DNA of 64,000 bases. It comes from Anseranas semipalmata. Its lineage: Eukaryota > Chordata > Aves > Anseriformes > Anseranatidae. Made by a program: the position numbers and the translations under genes. The stretch is from contig VXAA01001400.1 of NCBI GenBank assembly GCA_013399115.1, positions 130,546-194,545 of the forward strand, read 5' to 3'. Positions 48,080 through 58,233 of the stretch are shown here, one piece after another. Every line of letters starts with the position of its first letter. The first letter of the stretch is position 1. A model generated the notes under the pieces. The model had not been told where the DNA came from, made no database searches, and saw only the letters and a program-made list of their open reading frames with translations.

Positions 48080-48539
48080 CTGAGTTTTTGCAACACAGAT
48101 TATTGCAAAGCACTTCTGATGGCACTTCACGTGATTGCACGTCATTTCAACACAGATTATGGGTGTACAAACAGCATCCACTTATTTCCTTCCCATGTCT
48201 GCAACGTTTTAACTGAGCTCTCAGCGAGCTGTGTGCCATGCAGCCCTTTAAGCTGCAAAACATTACAAAGCTTCCTCAGTTTGAGTTTCATTTTCAGGTA
48301 GGGATGCAGAATGAGGCTGCCCATACCTCATTCTAGGAAGCACGGTAACAGAAGTAATTGCTCCCACTTAATTAAAAAGGGTGACCTTTTGGGCTGCAGC
48401 TGTCCAGTGGTAAAACAACTCTTCCTCCAGGCTCATTGTTTAGGATGATCAGGCAGAGCGTGGTCGAGGGCACCAGTGCATATCATGAAGAGAAGGTAAT
48501 TGCGCTTTCACCTACTATGAGAGAGACAGGTTTTCTACC

Positions 48540-48720
48540 CAGGCTTGTGTATGACCTTCTCCAATCAAACATTAATTTCATACCAAACAATCATTAGGGT
48601 GCATTTGCAGGCTTAAATTAATTAACACTTTCATTAATCCACTGACTCCAAGCAATGGGTCTCTCCAAAATTAATTCTGTTGCCATTTAGAGGAGAAAGA
48701 AACAAATGCCATTTCAAGGC
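48540..48720. other. AT-rich block with clustered TAAT motifs
   Basis: Contains ACATTAATTTCATACC, CAATCATTAGGG, TTAAATTAATTAACAC and CATTAATCC within about 120 bases, a density typical of conserved developmental enhancers. No coding frame. Conservation could not be tested. Confidence 0.3.
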
Positions 48721-49384
48721 AGGGAAGGAAGAAAGGATTTAGACCCCAATGCACTTCCAAAGGGACTGGATCTGCTCCTAGAACTGTAATCATGTAGCTT
48801 ATTAACTGATCTGCCAAACATAAGGCTCAGTTACTTTCAAAGCTTGGGCTTTGAGAAATAGTTTTACTGGCAGCCATGTAACCCAAAATACAAAGAAAAA
48901 ATGCAAACTTCTCTGGGCTGAAACTCCAGCAGCTGTTTATTGGCTGCAAGAAGCACGGGAGATGAAGAAAGAAGTTCAGCTAAGTAAATTAATTCCTTCA
49001 GAAGAAGAGATCTGCTTCTCTAAAGAGCCAAGCAATGAGTGGAGTGAGGTGTACCTCTTCAGAGCAGGACAACATAGAAAGCCCAGCGGGTAGGGAATAA
49101 CTTCTACCTGTCAAGCAAGATATCTCAGCTCAGTGATTGCTTTAGCTTATGGGACATTACAGTTGTGCTCAGAGCTCCATGACGTTTTAAAGGTCAAAAA
49201 TAAGCAACAGGAACCTCAAAGCATGCTGCTGGTCAGTTGCTAGTGATGATTTTGAATCCCTGTCCAATAGCACTTTCAAGTGCTATCACAGAACAAATAA
49301 GTTGCTGTTTCATAAGCTCACTGCTGAGTCAACCAGGTAAGATATACAATCTGTGAAGAAATCAATGGCATTTCTTACCCTTAC

Positions 49385-49445
49385 TTTTCTTGCATCCTTG
49401 GATCACCATCTCCATAACAGCAAGGCAGGCACACTCCCAGTGCAA
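49385..49445 (-). other. Exon-like segment D (function unknown)
   Basis: 61 nt on the minus strand with a strong acceptor (TTTCTTTGTATTTTAG) and overlapping donors GTAAGG and GTAAGA six bases apart. Frame 0 is open and reads LHWECACLAVMEMVIQGCKK. Another frame is also open. It ends one base into a codon, which fits segment E at 48079. No family recognised. Confidence 0.25.
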
Positions 49446-49709
49446 CTAAAATACAAAGAAATGGCAAAGCAAACTCAGCTAAGGTCAGAAAGGAATGAGT
49501 AAGAGCTGGTTAATGTAACTTAAAATACTATTAAATATGCCACATTGAAAAAAATAAGGAAGCGCTGAGAATATTCTCCTGTTTAATCCTTCTCCCTCCT
49601 ACTTCCTCCCGTCACCTCTCTAGATCAGTTTGTATGGGGTAAGAAGCTGCCCTACCCCTACCATTTCTCTGTTAAAAAACAAACAAAAACCAAAACAAAC
49701 CAACCCCCC

Positions 49710-49830
49710 AAAACTCTTTGCAGTAAGTCACAGTGGGAAGGCTGGGAGCAGAACCTAGCTTTGCTCAGGCCTTTGCAGACATCTGCTTGAACCACCAGAT
49801 TATGTTCCCTTTTGAGTGGTTTGGTACATG
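49710..49830 (-). mobile_element. MIR-like relic
   Basis: AGTAAGTCACAGTGGGAAGG, GGGAGCAGAACCTAGC and TTGAACCACCAGATTATG follow the order of a reverse-complement MIR (TCACACAGTGG, GGGAGTAGAACCCAG, AACCACTAGACCATG). Confidence 0.45.
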
Positions 49831-50339
49831 TGGGATAATTGAGCAGGCTCCCGCTGCATTGAATAACTCTTGCCTTTGTATTTGAATACTTGAGGAGCAT
49901 TTTCACTAAGTATTGCTGCCATTTAGAAACACAGCATGAGAATCACACTGTTAATGCATTACCTCACACCAAAAAACACAGTAAAACTCATGGTTTCAAT
50001 TCCTCCAGCTTCTCCCCTGTCAATGCCTATGTGGGGGTCCTGCTGTTCTCCATTACATTACTACATTTCCCTCCTTTTTTTCTTTAGCTACGGTAAATCA
50101 GAAACAAATTTAAAAGAGGAAGCGGAAGATTTCAGGCTCTTTTGTTAATAATATGCATATATTTAAGTTTTCTTTTTATTGTTACTAACATTTTGTAGCT
50201 GTAAGCAAGATAAGACATAGGAGGATGATGAGTATTTTACAATATCTCCCACAGAAATTCCCTCCTGTAAACTATTACATACACCCTCTGCATTAATGTA
50301 TGTCTGAGCCCAGTGAAGTCACCCTCAGAAATACTGAAA

Positions 50340-50520
50340 ATTTTAATAATGCTCTAAATTTATAAAGCAACAATAACTATCGAGTGAGCTTTAAAGTATT
50401 TCCCTGAGAAGCTACAAAACAAAAAATCCCATTTTACAGATGGGTAAGCAAATGGATAGAAGTTCAACAATTTCCTCCAGGGTACCTACTTGTCATGAGA
50501 AGATAGTATTACAGTTAGAA
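50340..50520 (-). mobile_element. L3/MIR-like relic
   Basis: GAGCTTTAAAGTATTTCCC, then CCCATTTTACAGATGGGTAA, then AGAAGTTCAACAATTTCC match the general order of old L3/MIR 3' ends (CACTTTACA, CCATTTTACAGATGAGGAA, AGTTAAGTGACTTGCC). Confidence 0.45.
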
Positions 50521-51236
50521 TGATCCTGGTTTCTTGGCATCACTCAAAATTGGCCGTGACCCTCTAAAGCCCAATATACATAATAAAGTTTTTGTAGCAA
50601 AGCACGAATAACAAGACTACTGTCTTGTAATAAATGATATTAATTTGTTGTCAGCCAAGCCTTTTTTATAATAAAAAGTGTGACTTGGTTTGCTTTAAAT
50701 AGGTTTTAACACAAAGTAGTTGCATGAACGCACTGACTTGCAGTATCTGCAGTCCTGTGGATGCGGGTCCCCTGATTAACTTAAAGCCTAAGAACTAATG
50801 ATCCCAACACAGAGCTCTTTCTGCAGCAGCTAGTGGTCCTCCCTCTCCTCTACTCAACTGTCTGTTTTCTCAAAGGTTGTAGGAGATTGTATATCCTTAG
50901 CATTACTGATTTTCTGCCAATTGTAATTGAAATTGGCCAACTGATTTAAAAATAAGCTGCTGCAGACAGCCAGGAAATATACTGACAAATTTCTGTATTA
51001 GATGCGTAAAATTAAGAGGTTCAGGCTTTATCAATCTTCATATTTTAGAACATCTGCAAGGCACAGTTACTAGCACCCATAAGTACACATTAAAAAGACG
51101 CCCAATCACATATAGATTTTTTTTTTGATGCAATGCCAAAACATAGGTGAACAATACTCAACTGAATTCAGCAAATTCAAAGAACAATTGGAAAAAAAAA
51201 AGGTTCCTTGCAAAACATTAAAGGGATTATTTGTAC

Positions 51237-51311
51237 CTGGTAAGCCAGCTGTCCACTGATGAAAAGAGCTTTCAGGTCTCACTTTGCTCCAAGTGGGTTT
51301 GGAAATTTGTG
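51237..51311 (-). other. Exon-like segment C (function unknown)
   Basis: At least 75 nt on the minus strand, with donor ACCAG|GTACAA and an acceptor at TACGTTAG or further upstream. The open frame reads ISKPTWSKVRPESSFHQWT then AGLP. Its phases do not join segments A or D directly. No family recognised. Confidence 0.15.
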
Positions 51312-54300
51312 CTAACGTATGTAAAAATACCATTGCAAAAAGGCACTCTGCACTTACACAGATAGACTAACTCCTTGGAGCAACAGCAGTTTAAGCCTGA
51401 ACCACTAGATCTTATTCAACTTCCCAGCTCTGCCAAGGGCCTTGCTGTGTGAATTTCAGCAGATTCAAGATGAGTTTTGCAAAGAGCAGCTTCCATCTGG
51501 GCACAAAAATAAGCAGAGCTCCTCTGCAAACCTGGGCCCAGCAGAGTGGTCTTTGTGGGGTGGAGGAGGGGAAGCAAACCCAGCATACTTGCAGCTTGCT
51601 AGGCAAGTTGTAAAATGGGAATGGCACTATGCCTCTTGTTTGATTGATTTCTCCCTCTTCTTCTGCAAGTTCACTCAAGCTCTGAACACTTCAGGGCAAA
51701 AATCCCCCTTGTTCTCCACGTGCATACAAAAACATGCACAAAAATCTGAGTTCAGTCCGGACTTGTTTTAAGTGCTACTCATAGATTACTAATGGAAGGA
51801 ATAACAGGGGAGTTAAAAATAACTAAATGGAATTGCAAGGGTGGTGGGAGGAAAGCAAATTCATTTCACAATCCTCCACACCTTCTTAAAGCAATAACCT
51901 CCCACCCACTGGCCCTCAGTCCTGCTGTACAGCTGTGTGGTAATGTACGCGTTACACACCAGACAATGAGACAAAGCACAGAGTTTTAAAAGGAGCCAGT
52001 GTGGAGCAATTGCATTTAAATTAGGAAACCAAAAGGAGTGAGATAATGCAGATTAAATCCACAACAACACGGTGTTGGAATGTTAGTAGGATGTATTATA
52101 GAACTGGATTTCATTCTGCCTGTCCCTTGTTAAAATACGGTATAAAAGTGTTAATTTGTCTAAGGTTAAAAAAGAGCATTTGTAACGCAGTATTTTTAAT
52201 GTAGTGACTTCTGACACTGGTCATCTTTACTGTAAACTGAACTTTAATGGAAGAATTATTCTGAACAGGAACCTAAACTAGCTCAGGATCCAAGCTTTAT
52301 CCCTTTGCAAAGAGAGGAGAGTTTTAGCAGTGTGCTTTTAGCCCTAAGAAGTCAGATGCTGGATCAAAAAACAGACTTCAGTTCAGGACGAAGTATTGTT
52401 CATCTGCGTTCCTAAATAGTACCTTTCATTTATAGGAGGTGACAATTCTACACTTTCGCATAGCAAAGACATGATCGCTTATAGGATTACATAAATAGCC
52501 ACTGATCTTTGAAAGCTGCTTGAACTGTAGGTAATATTAGTGTTCTTGAGGGAAATGAGTTACTGGCAAACTGCAGCTGGAGCAGGCAGACACACAGTAA
52601 ATGCAGTTTGTCAGGTAAGTACCATCACTATGGACAGAAGATGGGTGAAATGCTGTAAAATCTATACACTGAAAGGTTTCCTGTATTCACTTCAACCACG
52701 GATCTACACTGTTTGGTTTTTGCAACAAAAAGGCTTCTGGATGTGCAGAACAAAGCAAAGACTACTTTCTTTCTGTACTTTTGATAGTCTTACATAGAGA
52801 GAATGATTGTATATTGATTATATTTTTACTATCACAGAAATCCATGCATTTCTGAGCTCTCTGGGCTTTCCAAGATGAATTTCCTGTTCTTTCACATAAC
52901 AAAGACTATGAAATAATGTTCAGCTGTCTGCTTAAAAATAAATGGATTTTCTTTTTCTCTTTATTTTGGTAACTGAACAATATTCATGACTTGCTGTATA
53001 AGCAAGGTCAGGATGACTCTGGGCATTCTGGGCCATCTTGTGGTTATTTTGGAGAAGACAAATTATTTTTCCTTTCAGGAAGTTCTCACTTTCAGAAAAC
53101 CCCCAAGGTGTTGTTTTTTTGGTTCCTCCAGATCTCAGGTATTTCCATTATCATTGCAAACTGCTACCAACCACAACATTTAGTTTCAGATCTAAATTTA
53201 CTCGGGATTTAGGAGTATCTGGATTTTTAGTCTTTTATTAGACTAATTCACTTCTAATTTTTTTCCCCCCTCATCAGAATAGTTCAATATCTTAAAAATT
53301 CTTTAAGGATGGCATATGATTAGGCTTTTTCTTCAGAGATGAAGGGTAGCAGGGCTCCACAAGGCATGGCATTACCGCTTCAGTTTGCTTGTGATACATA
53401 GGACTATAAGCAGACTAAATATGTGTCTTCTCATGGTAAAAATGACTTCCAAGTATTCTATATGACAGTTATTTTTTTTTATAGAGAGGTCTAAGAGAAA
53501 AAAAAGAGAACCTGTTTAAAAGAAAGAAGTTACAGCTAAACAGATGTTTTGTAAGTGACAATACACCTGAAGAGGTTACAAAAAAGATCATCAAGAGATT
53601 AAATTGTTCAAAGTTAATGAAAGTTAGGATATGGCAGCAACCATGTCAGAAAATAAATCAGATTAAGCAAGCAATTATGGAGATGAAGATTGTAAAATGC
53701 TGGTTATTTTAATCTTATAAGAATCCCTTGGTTTTATCAACATCTTAAATTATCTTTAAAATGCCTGCCATACATTTTGCATAAAGAATGTTTCAATATG
53801 ACTTTGAATGCAATGGCTTGAAAGCAAAGAATAAGAAAATTCACCTGAAGCTGACACTTGGCCCATGATCAGGGTACTGCCTTACAGCTAGGTTTGTTAG
53901 GAAAAAGAAATTTCCATGCTAATGCTTTTGGGTAGAGCAAGAAAACCTGCATTCTCCACAGAAAGTGCAATACTCCTAGAACATTTCCAGAAATGTAAAA
54001 AGTGCAGACTATGCTTTCATTAACTGCTGATATTATTTTATCATAACCAAACTATTATTGCTCATGCCAGCTAAATTTTGATGGGAAATTATTTCCTATC
54101 AGTTATGTAAGACATACAGTGGAAAGATTCCTTGGTAAGCACCAAAAATCAGTATTTTCAGACCCTGACAACATGCTCCAGAGCAGCATAATTATCATAA
54201 TTTTCATTCACAGGATTTATAGGTAAATAAGCCACTTACATTTGAGCTTGACTGAAATGGATTCTTGCCCTTTTTCTGCCTATTCCCCTTTATTAAAAAT

Positions 54301-54578
54301 ACTTCAGTCAAATGGTTGTGTATTATTTTAGTGCATCATAGAAGCTGATTCAATTAAGATACTGTGGCATCTCAGACTTCATTTTTTAATCTATTATAAC
54401 TTGCTGAAGGTCTATTTCTGACCTAGACTTCGAAACTGCAATACAAGAAAAGGAAGTGCCGAGTAGGAAAGAAACATATCCCCACTACGCACTAAATCCT
54501 AACATCAGTATTTAGTAACCACTGAGTTTATGTTTACAACTAGTAAGTGTAAAACAAACAAACAAAAACACAACTTAC

Positions 54579-54694
54579 TGCTGCAGATGCTCAAGTTGCT
54601 GCTCTACAGTGGTGCTTAGTGCTGGCAGTACACAAATGTGCTCAGATGACGTCAAATGCAGACTGGTTACTTTGACTGTTTCCAAGATTAGTAT
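54579..54694 (-). other. Exon-like segment A, containing a CRE palindrome
   Basis: 116 nt on the minus strand with an excellent acceptor (CCTCTTTTTCCATTCTCAG) and donor (GCA|GTAAGT). Only frame 0 is open; it reads ILILETVKVTSLHLTSSEH then ICVLPALSTTVEQQLEHLQ. It includes a perfect cAMP-response palindrome TGACGTCA at 54647-54654, so it may instead be a regulatory element or lncRNA exon. No family recognised. Confidence 0.25.
54647..54654. promoter_or_regulatory. Full CRE palindrome TGACGTCA
   Basis: Perfect CREB/ATF site in otherwise CpG-poor intergenic DNA. Motif only. Confidence 0.4.
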
Positions 54695-56301
54695 CTGAGA
54701 ATGGAAAAAGAGGGTGGCTCATTCTCAATAGTAGACACTATTGGTAAAGAAAAAGAGTTAAACTTGTTTTACAGTGTATTTTCTATCAAACACTACTAGA
54801 ACGAGTCTGATTTTTATTTTGAAGTGAAAATATCCATCTGCTGCACACTAGCATTGCTAATAACACCACATTCAGAGCAGCCAGCTTCTGGACACAAAAG
54901 TGGCAGGATCAGGAAATGCTGAAAGATGGGGGATATTTTTGGTCTAAGAAACTGCCTTGGAGCCTGTTACTACAGTGTGCAATTCCAGTGTGCTTAAAGC
55001 AACGCTGGGGTAAGCAAACAATTAAGAAAGAAAAAGTAAAGACAAACCACATGTTTGCTGTTCTCATTAATCACTTCAGAGGAAATAGCTACTTTAACAT
55101 AGACGGAACTTCACCTACCTTCCTATGCTTAAGTTTTGTAACTCCAGCTTCATTTCCAGCTGGTCATAGAGGACACTTGAATCAAAGCAGTGATTTTTAC
55201 TTTCTGGAAGTTATTTGATGAAGCAAGGCTCAGTTCAATATATTAATTTAAGCCCTCCCTTCCACATTACAATGAAATATGTTCAGAAAGGGAGCTAGTT
55301 CATTTTAGCACAGTTGCAGAATCTATAAACAGAGGAACTTTTCTTTAAATATTAAAAATAAAATTACCTACTCTTTTCTGCTCTACTTTAATTTTAGTGA
55401 GGACCCTGAGGTGCTAAAAACCATCACATGTAAGTCCTGTCTTTCCATTTCTTCTTTTTCCTAGAGTTATGTTCTGGATACCTCCATTTTTCTCTAGTTG
55501 ATCTCTCTTGAGTATTTATTCAGCATTAATTTTCAAAATTGACTGTAGAAAAACTAGAATGTCCCAGGTGACCCCACAGTAGTCCTTCGTTTTCAAATTC
55601 CCTATATATTAATTTTGCAAGATACAGTTTATGATGAGTCATTAAGATGTTTTCCATTGCAGACATTTAAATGTTGAAATACCCAGAGTTTGGCTGGTTT
55701 GAGTGCTTAAATCATCTTCTTCCACTCATCACTTATCCTGCATAGTAGACTGGTACCTGCAAACACCTTTATCTTTCCCAAAGGAATGTTTCCATTTGAA
55801 CTGAGGGGGTTACTAGAGAATGCAACTTCTGCTGCACTGCAGTGTGATCTGTTAAAATTGCAAATTTACCTATACTGTATTGTGAATTTTTCCTTTTACA
55901 TTGGAAAAACTATGTGTATGTCAGAGAATTAAGCAGATGTACTGAAAACCAGGGACAAAATCTCTCATTTTTTCTAGATGAGAACAATACTTAAACCTCC
56001 AAATTGTCCAGCTTTGCTTATGATTTTGCAGGAAGGAGAAGGGCTGGAAAGGAACAAAGGCTCAACTTATAGACATGTTTCTTGAAACATACAGTTCAAG
56101 AAGTTATGTTGTTTTCTTTTTAATAAAGCCCACAGACAGTGAAAAAGCATCCGTTCTTCTGTTTCACAAAAGTAAAGCTGCAAAAGAGAAGACTTACCTA
56201 GAATAGCAGAGACTGCGCAAAAAGATGACGATTTTTTTAACAGTTATTTAAACAAAATGTATTTGTTATAGCAGGCTAAATCAGGTCAGTTGAAAAGGCT
56301 T

Positions 56302-56355
56302 TTTTTTTTTTTTTTATTTTTAAAAAAATGTTTATTCTTTATAAACCCCACGGAA
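56302..56355. repeat. T-run then A-run low-complexity tract
   Basis: About 18 T, a short A/T spacer, then a run of about 13 A near 56344. It lies just beyond the inferred MACO1 3' end. Confidence 0.85.
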
Positions 56356-57047
56356 AAAAAAAAAAAGAATGCAACCAAGATCAAGTATTGAATGAAAATA
56401 GAGCCAAAGTAGGCAGCAAAATGGGGGAACCTCAACACAAAAAGTCAGTGACACTATTTCATGTTTTGCACAAAGATGAAAGAACTATGACATTTCTGAG
56501 TAACACCTTTATGGTGACAATTACACAAGATGATTCAAAAATGCAAATGACAGCCACATGCACAGCTGGCTAAAGCTATAAGTTTTATCCCAAAAAGATA
56601 GCTGTGATAAAAATTATGAAACTACTGACTTGTCCGACTTTTTTTTTTTTTAAATGAGGCATACATGCCAAATAGCATGAAACAAAAGATTTTTTTTTTT
56701 TTTTAAAAGAACTGATTTTCCAGAATCCACTGCATGTTTGCAAAATCATAATGTTGGTTTTATAATTCTGCTAGTTCCCAATGCAGTTTTGCTTCCCATC
56801 CCTCCACAATCCCCACCCACAAAAACCTTAAACACTTCAGAAGTTGCCAGTGCAAACACTTTCTTATCAACGTATATAATACATTTGACTTTAAACCTTT
56901 GTGCAATTTATGAATTTCTATTAAAACTCTTTAAAAACTCCTCGGCACAACAGCTGAAAAATATTCAGCTCCATTCAAATTTTCAAACATAAGGTGATAT
57001 AAAGTGTAAATCACAGTAGAATAAAATAAAAAAAACAGAACTGCAGC

Positions 57048-57053
57048 TTTTAT
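57048..57053 (-). terminator. MACO1: MACO1 polyadenylation signal AATAAA
   Basis: Minus-strand GGCTAATAAAAGCTGCAG followed by a long T-rich downstream element, the classic vertebrate arrangement. Confidence 0.65.
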
Positions 57054-57663
57054 TAGCCAGCTTTACAGTCTCTTGTATACAGTACATTGCACAATTCCGC
57101 CTTCACAATAACACTTCCTGTATTAATATTGTGCCTTCCATGATGCTGTATAATCAAGGCAAGTTACAGAACACTGCTGAATTTATATCGAAATAAACAG
57201 AAGATGTAACCTTGGTTTATAATGAACATCCAAATTACCATCTACAATTTGCAGTAGACTGTAATGAGCTTGATATATAAGCCAGATGACAGTGAAGGGG
57301 GGAAAAAATAGTTTAAACTATCAAGTTTCCTCTTGAAATGTCTTTTCCCAAGGCACTGTGAACAAGACTGTTAGCAATTATCAATGATTAGAAACACCAA
57401 TGGGAATATAAATATTTCACACAACAACCACTGTCATATCATCATCTATTCTCTTCTTCTTTCCCCTAAACAACACCCCTAAAATTTGTTTGGTCCTTTG
57501 AGGGGGTAATCAAATTATCTTCTGCAACATCATATATTTGCATTTAATACATCTATAAATCAAAGCTTTATTAGATTATTTAACCCTTTCACTGTAAAAA
57601 CTAAAGGTTTTTCCTCACTATTTCTCAATGAAGCTGATTTGTAAATTCAACTTGATTGTTAAA

Positions 57664-57705
57664 GAAGAAGAAGAAGAAGAAGAAGAAGAAGAAGAAGAAG
57701 AAGAA
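57664..57705. repeat. (GAA)14 triplet microsatellite
   Basis: Fourteen uninterrupted GAA units on the plus strand, within the MACO1 3' UTR. A plus-strand frame through it encodes a poly-glutamate run but is not a gene. Confidence 0.95.
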
Positions 57706-58030
57706 AGGGTTCAAAATCAAGCAAAGCCCTGTATTTTTCAAGAGGAAACCATGCAGGAGTACATAAGAAGGCAAAATTGGCTATTTGAAAACCAAGAATT
57801 GTTTTTAATGCATTGGCCAAGGAAAATAAATTGCAAAGTTCTGTGAGGTTTTCTAAAAATTTACAAGAAAAACCAATGGGCAGTTCTAGTAGATCCAGAT
57901 GTTCTTTTTTCCTGTTTTAAATGACAACAAATACAGTCTCACACAATACAATTTCATCTTGACTGCAAGAGACACTCCTGTGTGAAGCCTTCAGCATGAC
58001 AAAATTACTGGGCAAAAAGAAAACTGGCAT

Positions 58031-58233
58031 TCATTTCTTCATGGGCTGATAAACGGAGGCATTGGGATCAAGTCCAGAAGGGCTGGTCTCCACAAATTTG
58101 GAAGAGTAATGTGGGGAAACAGGACTCAGAGTGCTGGTGGCTGCAGTGTATGTTATGCTGGGCATTACTGCCATAACTTCTGCAATCTTCTGTTTTAGGT
58201 CCTTGATTTCCTGATCTTTTTGAATGATTTGCC
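58031..58233 (-). CDS. MACO1: MACO1 last coding exon and stop
   Basis: 203 nt coding with a TGA stop at 58033-58031. It encodes QIIQKDQEIKDLKQKIAEVM, AVMPSITYTAATSTLSPVSP, HYSSKFVETSPSGLDPNASV and the final YQPMKK. The acceptor is TTTGCTGTTTCAG. The stretch after the coiled coil is proline/serine-rich and probably disordered. Confidence 0.97.

Larger units (their letters stand above)
26100..57029. other. Intergenic interval between MACO1 and LDLRAP1
   Basis: About 31 kb with no recognised gene, as in the corresponding human interval. It holds one young CR1, old MIR/L3-like relics, simple repeats, AT-rich stretches with many TAAT motifs, and exon-like segments on the minus strand listed separately. 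Composition becomes AT-rich to the right of 48 kb. Confidence 0.65.
57035..58030 (-). other. MACO1: MACO1 3' UTR
   Basis: Sequence after the MACO1 stop codon on the minus strand, about 1 kb, ending near 57035 after the AATAAA at 57053-57048 and before a T-rich stretch. It carries a (GAA)14 run at 57664-57705, which the transcript would read as (TTC)14. Further AATAAA-like signals near 56331 could allow a longer form. Confidence 0.65.

Noticed and set aside
51360..51398. 39-nt exon-like segment (LKLLLLQGVSLS) phase-compatible with segment A
   Set aside because: It lies beside a MIR-like stretch (CCCAGCTCTGCC, CTTGCTGTGTGAATTTCAGC). It would also leave an intron under 50 bp before segment C. 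The donor is probably fortuitous.
57628..57846. Frame with a poly-glutamate run
   Set aside because: Created by the (GAA)14 microsatellite in the MACO1 3' UTR, on the antisense strand.
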